5,901 bases of DNA, from the NCBI GenBank assembly GCA_016206755.1, contig JACQQZ010000111.1, forward strand, positions 1 to 5,901, read 5' to 3'. Each line of letters begins with the position of its first letter. Position 1 is the first letter of the stretch. This document shows, in pieces, positions 1-4,887 of this stretch. A program made the position numbers and the translations under genes. Source of the stretch: Candidatus Omnitrophota bacterium (GTDB taxonomy: Bacteria; Omnitrophota; Gorgyraeia; 1-14-0-20-64-10; JACQQZ01). The notes under the pieces are model-generated. The model saw only the letters and a list, made by a program, of their open reading frames with translations. It was not told where the DNA came from and ran no database searches.

Positions 1-21
1 ACTCCGAACTCCCCACTCCGC
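1..21. repeat. Heptanucleotide tandem repeat (ACTCCNN), cut by left edge
   Basis: Three consecutive 7-base units, ACTCCGA, ACTCCCC and ACTCCGC, share the core ACTCC at positions 1, 8 and 15. The next two heptads (22-35) may be decayed copies, but they already enter the last codons of the leftward peptidase gene. The array lies just beyond that gene's stop codon and continues out of the window, so its full length is unknown. It resembles the short tandemly repeated repetitive (STRR) heptamers known from cyanobacteria and some other genomes. Three units could also arise by chance or from local low complexity. Confidence 0.45.
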
Positions 22-26
22 ATTTC

Positions 27-860
27 TTACTTTTCCCCCTCATAATGCCAATGCCAGGGCTCGAAGCTGGTGTTTGCGGAATTGCTGCGCGGATAGGAGA
101 GATGGAAACCGAATCGCCCTGCATTCTTTTGAAGCCAGGCGTATTCCGGCAGCGCTTCGAATTCTTTCGGCTTGTCTTCCCCGTTGATTCCCTGCTCATT
201 GATGAAATCAATGGCTTGGCGCGCCGGGCTTCCATGCTCGCTGCATCTTGGAAGAGCCACAAAACGGTTGGTTTCACGAATGGAATGGTTGTGCTTGGGC
301 AGATAGAAAACAAAAAGATAAAGCTGGTGCGCGGGAGAACGGTATCCGGATTCCACCCAGAGGCGTTTGCCCAAATTTTTCTGCATGGCTTGCATCATTT
401 TTTGATAGGCCTGATAAGTTTTTTTGGGCAGGTACTGGTCATCCACCGGATTGCCGTCCGGAAGGCGAACCGGCTGGTTTTCAATTTTCTCGAACTGTTC
501 GCGGGGATCCGGTGCGGGAAGGCGGCGGCTGGCCCCCTGAAGCTGCTCGGGGGCGACGGCGCGGACAGCATCCAAGAAGGCGCGCTGAGCAGGATTTAGC
601 GGCGCGTAAAGCTCGCCAAAGGTCAGCAGCGGCAGCGTGCCCTGGGCGCGGCGCCTGTTGACCAGCGGCTCAAGATCATGCAGCAAAGATTCCAGTACCG
701 TAATGCCCGATTCTTCCAAGCGATCCAGATCCAACGACGGGTCCGCCATTGCCGATGAAGCGCCGTCCGCGACCGTCAAGAGGAGCATCATCAAGAGGAT
801 CGGCACAAACGCATCATACCAACGCCGATACAATGTTACAATGCTTGCATGAAATTTCAC
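27..860 (-). CDS. Exported M15B (VanY/LdcB-like) D-Ala carboxypeptidase
   Basis: Probable zinc carboxypeptidase that removes a terminal D-alanine from peptidoglycan stem peptides (DD- or LD-type cannot be decided). Numbering is from the GTG at 860, giving 277 aa. An N-terminal hydrophobic stretch (about residues 19-33, ending S-A-M-A near residue 39) after an Arg-containing region looks like a signal peptide. The M15B marks follow in order: SGYRSPAHQ at 171-179, SEHGSPARQAIDF at 207-219 with predicted zinc ligands H209 and D218, and EPWHWHY at 267-273 with E267 as catalytic base and H270 as third zinc ligand. The SxH...D motif is two residues longer than the textbook VanY form (SxHxxGxAxD). 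It lies divergent to an NlpC/P60 endopeptidase gene, which supports a role in wall-peptide turnover. The start is uncertain. The GTG at 860 has no clear ribosome binding site. An ATG at 887 has AAGGGA ten bases upstream. A GTG at 806 sits at the predicted transcription start but leaves a signal peptide without positive charges. The reading frame is open to 1115, but that extension is antisense to the neighbour and unconvincing. Family call is strong; start is weak. Confidence 0.85.
   Translation of the reverse strand: MKFHASIVTLYRRWYDAFVPILLMMLLLTVADGASSAMADPSLDLDRLEESGITVLESLLHDLEPLVNRRRAQGTLPLLTFGELYAPLNPAQRAFLDAVRAVAPEQLQGASRRLPAPDPREQFEKIENQPVRLPDGNPVDDQYLPKKTYQAYQKMMQAMQKNLGKRLWVESGYRSPAHQLYLFVFYLPKHNHSIRETNRFVALPRCSEHGSPARQAIDFINEQGINGEDKPKEFEALPEYAWLQKNAGRFGFHLSYPRSNSANTSFEPWHWHYEGEK
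813..841 (-). promoter_or_regulatory. Predicted sigma70-like promoter for the M15B peptidase gene
   Basis: On the minus strand, TTGTAA (841-836), a 17-base spacer and TATGAT (818-813) with an extended -10 TG (821-820) form a good vegetative-type promoter. Predicted transcription start is near 806. That is downstream of the GTG (860) and ATG (887) start candidates, so either a short-leader start at 806 or 791 is used, or this promoter is not the main one. Its -35 coincides with the -10 of the opposite promoter. Confidence 0.45.
834..842 (+). promoter_or_regulatory. Predicted extended -10 promoter for the murein-peptide operon
   Basis: TGTTACAAT at 834-842 is an extended -10 element (TGn plus TACAAT, one mismatch to TATAAT). 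Transcription would begin about 849, exactly at the ATG of the NlpC/P60 gene, which would make the message leaderless or nearly so. This fits the absence of any Shine-Dalgarno sequence before that ATG. A second TACAAT at 829-834 would give a leader of about 8 bases. No recognisable -35 is seen at 16-18 bases; extended -10 promoters can work without one. Confidence 0.4.
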
Positions 861-1772
861 CCGGCGTGGATTTTCATTGCGGCGCATCTGTTCGCCGTCC
901 CTTGCGTCTTCGCCCAAAGCGGGCGTCGAGTCAACGTCCCTGCCTCGGACCTTCGGAGCGTCCCAGAACCCGCCTCCCCTTCCCTGGACCGCGATCCCAA
1001 CCAAGAAACGCAGCTGCTCTATGGCGAAAAAGTGACCGTTCTGGAAGAACGCGGTGGCTGGGCCAGAATTGAAGCGGATGAGCAGGAAGAATGGAGCCAT
1101 GAAAAACGGTGGCAAGGTTATCCTGGGTGGACGCCGCTCGCAGGGCTTACCCTGGCGGCAGATTCCTGGACGCCCAACTTGGTTGTGAACGACAAAACGA
1201 TTCCCGTTCGCAGGGTTCCTGAATCAAACCAGCCGGCATTCTTAAAGCTCACCCTCGGAACCCATCTGGTCGCGCTCGAAGAAACGCCGGGCTGGTGGCA
1301 CGTTCTTCTTCTCGATGGAACAGAGGGATGGGTTGCGCAGTCGCAGGCGGAATTTTTCAAAAACCTCAATGTTTTGCCGGAGGATCAGCGCCGGCAAAAA
1401 ATCGTCGCGGCAGCCGCCAAGATGACCGGAAGCCCTTATTACTGGGGCGGCCGGTCGAATATCGTGGATTGCTCCGGCTTGACGCATTTGGCGTATCGGG
1501 CCGCAGGCATTTCCATTCCGCGGGATGCCCACGAACAATGGATGCGCGCCCACCCGATTCCGGCCGCCCGGCTCAAACCTGCAGATCTTGTTTTTTTGGC
1601 TGACCCGAAAGATCCAAAAAAAATAACGCACGTCATGATGCACATCGGCAATGATCAGGTCATTGAAGCTCCAGGCACCGGCAAGCGCGTTCACAAGACC
1701 TCGCTTCAAAAACGGCTCAGGCAGGCGCTGCGTGAAAAGCGCCGGGTCTACTGCGGGAATTTCTTATCATGA
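849..1772 (+). CDS. Exported SH3b-NlpC/P60 endopeptidase, YkfC-like
   Basis: Predicted gamma-D-glutamyl-L-diamino acid endopeptidase (C40 family), 307 aa, cutting the D-Glu-diaminopimelate bond of murein peptides to release L-Ala-D-Glu. Residues 1-22 are a signal peptide (MKFH, hydrophobic core, V-F-A before Q23), so it should act outside the cytoplasm. Two SH3b-like domains follow: about 45-100 (QETQLLYGE at 52-60, GYPGW at 90-94, typical of the YkfC group) and about 108-165. The catalytic NlpC/P60 domain spans about 180-305, with the nucleophile C208 in DCSG, H261 in THVMMHIG, and E273 in VIEAPG as third residue. Most YkfC-type enzymes have His there; Glu at the same 12-residue spacing from the His is found in RipA. 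The ATG at 849 is preferred for its clean signal peptide although there is no Shine-Dalgarno sequence; an extended -10 just upstream suggests leaderless expression. Its stop overlaps the epimerase start (ATGA), so product and substrate of successive steps are made from coupled genes. Family is certain; exact bond cleaved is inferred from the SH3b arrangement and the epimerase neighbour. Confidence 0.92.
   Translation: MKFHPAWIFIAAHLFAVPCVFAQSGRRVNVPASDLRSVPEPASPSLDRDPNQETQLLYGEKVTVLEERGGWARIEADEQEEWSHEKRWQGYPGWTPLAGLTLAADSWTPNLVVNDKTIPVRRVPESNQPAFLKLTLGTHLVALEETPGWWHVLLLDGTEGWVAQSQAEFFKNLNVLPEDQRRQKIVAAAAKMTGSPYYWGGRSNIVDCSGLTHLAYRAAGISIPRDAHEQWMRAHPIPAARLKPADLVFLADPKDPKKITHVMMHIGNDQVIEAPGTGKRVHKTSLQKRLRQALREKRRVYCGNFLS
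850..859. repeat. Perfect 10-bp palindrome at the divergent start codons
   Basis: TGAAATTTCA is its own reverse complement. With its flanking bases it reads ATGAAATTTCAC on the plus strand and GTGAAATTTCAT on the minus strand, so both strands would begin Met-Lys-Phe-His. It forms the start of the NlpC/P60 gene and a candidate start of the M15B gene. It lies just downstream of the predicted start point of the rightward promoter, where an operator could sit, but it may be only chance. Confidence 0.5.
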
Positions 1773-2857
1773 GCCCTGGGATCTCCGGGCCGATCGTTAC
1801 AGCCCTGATCGTGGAGCCCCTGACTCTCATCTTCAAAAATCCTTTCATGACGGCGCGCGGCTCCAAGACGGAAAGCCGGAATTTGAAGATCACCGTCCGG
1901 TTGTCCGGCGGGGCCGCCGGCGCAGGCGAGGCCTGCAGCTCTCTGGCATGGCGGGAAAACTCCGCCTCCGCCATGCAAAACTGCCTCAAACAAATGGAGC
2001 CGCAGATTTTAGAAGCAAACCCCGCGCAGGCGCTGACAAAGATCAAATCAAGTTGGAATGAACCCTGGGCCCGCCCTGCTGCGCTTTCCGCTTTGGAATG
2101 CGCAATTTTTGAGGCGCAGGCGAATCATTTAGAAATTCCGTTGTGGAGATATTTTTCTCAAACACTGGGAAGATGCATTCAGCGGCCAGGGCTGCTACGA
2201 ACAAGCTTAACATTGTCTGCGTGGCCTTTGCCTCTCCTGCAGCGCGCCGCCCGGAATTCCGCGCGGCAACAATTTTCGACGCTCAAACTGAAAGTGACCG
2301 GCGAAGACCCGCAGGAAGATCTGACGCGCCTCATCGCCGTTCACCGGGCCGCTCCAAAAGCGCGCCTCATCGTGGATGCCAACCAAGGTTTCACGCGGCC
2401 AGGGGCCTACGCCTTCGCGCGCGCGGCGCAATTGCTTCGCCTTCCGGTGATTCTCTTCGAGCAACCGGTGGCCCGCCAAGACCTGGAGTCGATGGCCTGG
2501 CTAACGCGACATGCAGGCATCCCGATCGTCGCCGATGAATCGCTCTGCACCGTCGACGATGCGCGGGCCCTCATCAAAAAACGGGCGGCGCGCGTTCTGA
2601 ACGTTAAAATTTCAAAGTGCGGGCTGCAGGGGGCGTTGGAAATCATCCGGTTGTCTCGGAAAGCGAATACAGATCTCATGCTCGGCTGCATGTCGGAGTC
2701 AGCGCAGGGCCTGACCCCCAGCGTGCACCTGGCCTGCGGAACCGATGCCTTTCGATACATCGATCTTGATTCGCATCTGCTGATCAAAGGTCCGAACAAA
2801 ACGCGCACCCATCAAACCCAAGGATCCCGTATCTTGATATGCAGCACCCCTACATAA
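1769..2857 (+). CDS. ykfB: L-Ala-D/L-Glu epimerase (enolase superfamily)
   Basis: Cytosolic Mg-dependent dipeptide epimerase, 362 aa, close to the usual length of about 360, converting L-Ala-D-Glu from murein to L-Ala-L-Glu so that ordinary dipeptidases can use it. The N-terminal capping domain is about 1-130 and the barrel about 140-345. Catalytic residues of the muconate-lactonizing subgroup are all present: KLK at 173-175 (acid/base Lys175), Mg ligands D203 (DANQG), E231 (EQP) and D256 (ADES), and the opposite-face Lys280 (NVK), 24 residues after D256 as in the B. subtilis enzyme. GCMSES at 306-311 and a DLD motif at 332-334 are present; in characterised L-Ala-D/L-Glu epimerases the DxD motif binds the dipeptide ammonium group. 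This DxD makes the substrate assignment better than for most enolase-superfamily members. No signal peptide. The ATG lies in the ATGA overlap with the preceding endopeptidase stop, and the last 19 bases overlap the next gene. A related dipeptide specificity cannot be excluded. Confidence 0.9.
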   Translation: MSPGISGPIVTALIVEPLTLIFKNPFMTARGSKTESRNLKITVRLSGGAAGAGEACSSLAWRENSASAMQNCLKQMEPQILEANPAQALTKIKSSWNEPWARPAALSALECAIFEAQANHLEIPLWRYFSQTLGRCIQRPGLLRTSLTLSAWPLPLLQRAARNSARQQFSTLKLKVTGEDPQEDLTRLIAVHRAAPKARLIVDANQGFTRPGAYAFARAAQLLRLPVILFEQPVARQDLESMAWLTRHAGIPIVADESLCTVDDARALIKKRAARVLNVKISKCGLQGALEIIRLSRKANTDLMLGCMSESAQGLTPSVHLACGTDAFRYIDLDSHLLIKGPNKTRTHQTQGSRILICSTPT

Positions 2858-3933
2858 CCGCCGCCCTTCTGACCGGCGTTGCGGCGGCCGCGCAGAAAAC
2901 CTCGCGCGTTGGATCATTTTCCCGGCTCTTTTCTTGGCTGCCTGTTCCTTTTTGGTGTTACACCCTCCCGATGCTGCTCTCTGCAGTCGGCCTTTTGCCG
3001 CGGGGCTCTCCTCTGTACGGCATCCTCTCCCTCCATTTACTGCCTCTCTGCTTGGCCTTGATGCTTTTGGACACAGACTTTGCTTCTTTGTGGCGACTGG
3101 GGGCGCGCGCCGTCGCTGTGATGCTCATCGGCTCCATCGGCGTGGTCAGCGGAATGGGAATTTCTATTTTATTGTGGAAAAAATGGTTGCCGGCCGATGC
3201 GTGGATGAGCTTGGGAGCTTTGGCGGGAAGCTGGACGGGTGGATCGCTCAACATGCTGGCGGTCAAAGAAGCGCTCCAAATGCCGGACGTCCTGCTGGCG
3301 CCCATCATCATCGTGGATACCGTGGTTGCTTACGGGTGGATGGCTTTTCTTCTGACGGGCGCGGGGGCGGCAAAAATAGACGCGCAAGCGAATGATCCGC
3401 ACGCCTCTAAAACCAGCAGCCGCCCAACTTCTGATCTGTGGATCGTGCTGGCGTGCGCCGCAGGAATCACCTGGATTGCCAATGGGTTTTTCAGCAACTC
3501 CGTCTGGAGAATCCTATTTGCCACAACAGCGGCGCTCGCTCTCTCGCTGACGCCGATTTCAAAAATCTCGCGCCGGTGCAACGCGGCCCGGCTGGGACAA
3601 ATCCTGCTGCTGGTCCTTCTGACCTCCATGGGGGCGCGCGTTGATCTGAAAGCATTCGGGCAAGCGCCGGTTTTTCTCGGCGCAGGATTAACGACGCTGG
3701 CATGGCACGCATTGCTGCTTTGGATGGCGGGGCGCCTGCTTCAAATCCCCCGGGGGGTGCTGGCCACAGCCAGCCAAGCCAACATCGGAGGGGTGGTTTC
3801 CGCGCCGATTGTCGGCGCGGCCTATGAAAAATCTCTCATTGCGGTGGGGCTGCTGATGGCCATCTTGGGCAATGTCTTGGGGACTTACGCGGGACTGATG
3901 ACGGCAACGCTGTGCCGGCGGCTGCAGGGCTAA
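2839..3933 (+). CDS. DUF819 (YjcL-like) multi-pass membrane protein, candidate murein-dipeptide transporter
   Basis: Integral inner-membrane protein of 364 aa with about ten hydrophobic segments. It matches the DUF819/YjcL family by two Gly-rich signatures in corresponding places of the two halves: GSWTGGSLNMLAV at 130-142 and QANIGGVVSAPIVGAAY at 313-329. A polar loop at about 180-198 separates the halves. This two-half layout with broken-helix-like Gly motifs recalls secondary transporters of the CPA/AT or bile-acid-symporter type (inference from pattern). The substrate of the family is not established. Its position as third gene after an exported endopeptidase and a cytosolic L-Ala-D/L-Glu epimerase suggests it moves the L-Ala-D-Glu dipeptide, or a related murein product, into the cell. 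The ATG at 2839 lies within the epimerase gene (19-bp overlap); the nearest Shine-Dalgarno-like AAGGA is about 13-14 bases upstream, rather far, so expression probably relies on translational coupling. Its stop overlaps the convergent oxidase subunit IV stop. Family call is good; transport role is a hypothesis. Confidence 0.8.
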   Translation: MQHPYITAALLTGVAAAAQKTSRVGSFSRLFSWLPVPFWCYTLPMLLSAVGLLPRGSPLYGILSLHLLPLCLALMLLDTDFASLWRLGARAVAVMLIGSIGVVSGMGISILLWKKWLPADAWMSLGALAGSWTGGSLNMLAVKEALQMPDVLLAPIIIVDTVVAYGWMAFLLTGAGAAKIDAQANDPHASKTSSRPTSDLWIVLACAAGITWIANGFFSNSVWRILFATTAALALSLTPISKISRRCNAARLGQILLLVLLTSMGARVDLKAFGQAPVFLGAGLTTLAWHALLLWMAGRLLQIPRGVLATASQANIGGVVSAPIVGAAYEKSLIAVGLLMAILGNVLGTYAGLMTATLCRRLQG

Positions 3934-4199
3934 CGCAAGAGAAACGGCTTGTCCAACAATATCAAAACCATCAGGACAATCGCCAGCGGCAACGGAGCAA
4001 CGGCAATCGCCGTCAGCACTTTGGAATCGAATTTCAGATGCATGAAGTACATTCCGACGATCACCGCCTTGACCGCGGACAATGCCAGCACACCGGCGAC
4101 GACCGTGCCGTGTGAAATGGGCAGATAAGAGAGGGCGACCCCCAGCAGCATCAGGCCGGTCAAGCCGGCCCAGACCACGATGTAGTTTTTATAGGTCAT
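3930..4199 (-). CDS. ctaF: Cytochrome c oxidase subunit IV, caa3 type
   Basis: Small integral membrane subunit of a heme-copper cytochrome c oxidase (prokaryotic subunit IV family, COX4_pro), 89 aa. Three hydrophobic helices are visible at about 7-27, 31-54 and 62-82. The family mark YFMHLKFDSK lies at 51-60, at the end of helix two, with a conserved Lys in that helix (K44). The subunit has no redox centre and supports assembly or stability of the complex. A strong Shine-Dalgarno sequence stands eight bases before the ATG, directly after the subunit III stop 14 bases upstream, so the two are one operon. Its TAG stop overlaps by 4 bp the stop of the convergent DUF819 gene. Confidence 0.92.
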   Translation of the reverse strand: MTYKNYIVVWAGLTGLMLLGVALSYLPISHGTVVAGVLALSAVKAVIVGMYFMHLKFDSKVLTAIAVAPLPLAIVLMVLILLDKPFLLR

Positions 4200-4207
4200 T
4201 GTTACGC

Positions 4208-4212
4208 CCTCC
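4208..4212 (-). promoter_or_regulatory. Ribosome binding site of oxidase subunit IV
   Basis: GGAGG on the minus strand, extended to GGGAGGG by flanking bases that include the last base of the subunit III TAG stop. It is eight bases before the subunit IV ATG. This is the best Shine-Dalgarno sequence in the window and allows a ribosome ending on subunit III to reinitiate at once, supporting equal synthesis of the two subunits. Confidence 0.8.
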
Positions 4213-4800
4213 CTACAACAAATAGAGCAGCGGGAACAAAAAGATCCAAACCACGTCTACAAAATGCCAGTACAGGCCGGAAAGTTCCACCCGATGGCTC
4301 TTGGAAGTCCAGAAATTTCCGTCCCACGTTTTGGACAGCACCCACGCATTCACCCCAACTCCAACGATCACGTGGAGCGCGTGAACTCCCGTCAGTACAA
4401 AATAGCAGGACCAAAAAACGCTGGTGCTTGGGAAAATCTCGTGGTGGAATTTCGCGCTGTACTCGATGGATTTGATCCCCAGAAAAACCGATCCAAGGAC
4501 AATGGTGGCCAGAAGATACAGGCGCAGCGCGCCGGCATTGCGGGTGGAAACAGCCGCCACGGACAAAGCCATCGTCATGCTGCTGAGGATGAGGATGAGG
4601 GTATTGAGGGTCCCCAGCGGAACGCTCAGGTGCCCCTGCGGGCCGGGCCATGCCGGATGTCCGGCCTTTAAGACAATGTAAGTGCTCAAAAGCCCGACGA
4701 AGAACATGACTTCGGAAGCCAGGAACACCCACATGCCCAGCTTGCCGTCTTCGATGCCCAACTGCCCGACTGAATGTTCCACCGATGCGGCTTGACTCAT
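4213..4800 (-). CDS. ctaE: Cytochrome c oxidase subunit III, short five-helix form
   Basis: Subunit III of a heme-copper terminal oxidase, 195 aa. This is the short bacterial form with five predicted membrane helices (about 22-44, 64-85, 90-110, 128-153, 174-194), lacking the first two helices of the mitochondrial-type protein. Family marks are clear: KLGMWVFLASEVMFF at 20-34 with the conserved membrane Glu (E30), IKSIEY at 109-114 with E113, TGVHALHV at 137-144, and YWHFVDVVWIFLF at 177-189 near the C-terminus. In related oxidases this subunit stabilises subunit I and helps proton uptake. The ATG has GAGG seven bases upstream, and a good promoter lies directly before it. Subunit IV follows within 14 bases. 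The genes for catalytic subunits I and II, which usually precede it, are not adjacent here; ychF is. Membership of the cytochrome c rather than quinol oxidase branch is inferred from the short form and the subunit IV partner. Confidence 0.95.
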   Translation of the reverse strand: MSQAASVEHSVGQLGIEDGKLGMWVFLASEVMFFVGLLSTYIVLKAGHPAWPGPQGHLSVPLGTLNTLILILSSMTMALSVAAVSTRNAGALRLYLLATIVLGSVFLGIKSIEYSAKFHHEIFPSTSVFWSCYFVLTGVHALHVIVGVGVNAWVLSKTWDGNFWTSKSHRVELSGLYWHFVDVVWIFLFPLLYLL

Positions 4801-4887
4801 AGAAGATCCTCAGTATAACAACGGGTTGAAAACAGGTCAATCTCGCAACAAACTTTTGAACCCGGCACTCCCGGAAACGGTACCGCT
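4801..4887. other. Intergenic region between ychF and oxidase subunit III
   Basis: This 87-base gap is the only intergenic region of any size inside the window. Besides the oxidase promoter, it holds a perfect 8-base palindrome CGGTACCG (4878-4885) close to the ychF stop, and two CCGG blocks around 4863-4874. No GC stem followed by a T run on the minus strand is visible, so I see no intrinsic terminator for ychF. Read-through into the oxidase genes is therefore possible. Confidence 0.5.
4812..4840 (-). promoter_or_regulatory. Predicted sigma70-like promoter for the oxidase III-IV pair
   Basis: On the minus strand, TTGACC (4840-4835), a spacer of exactly 17 bases and TATACT (4817-4812) differ from consensus by one base in each hexamer. 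It is the best promoter match in the window, located between ychF and the oxidase genes. Transcription would begin about 4805, only about five bases before the ATG at 4800. The Shine-Dalgarno GAGG (4811-4808) abuts the -10 and would be left out of that transcript, so read-through messages from ychF and messages from this promoter would differ in how they start translation. Confidence 0.6.

Noticed and set aside
903..905. Lipobox cysteine (C19) making the NlpC/P60 protein a lipoprotein
   Set aside because: The residues before it (A-V-P) do not fit the lipobox, and a better signal peptidase I site (V-F-A before Q23) follows.
861..1115. N-terminal extension of the M15B peptidase frame upstream to an ATG at 1115
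   Set aside because: It would add 85 residues before the signal peptide, lies wholly antisense to the NlpC/P60 gene, and shows no domain; a signal peptide must be near the start.
1651..2061. A 136-codon plus-strand open frame across the endopeptidase-epimerase junction
   Set aside because: It is out of frame with two well-supported genes, and its product is a low-complexity Arg-rich shadow translation.
4580..4602. Short GAGGAT repeat
   Set aside because: It encodes part of a hydrophobic helix (Ile-Leu-Ile-Leu-Ser-Ser) of oxidase subunit III in the proper frame; codon reuse explains it.
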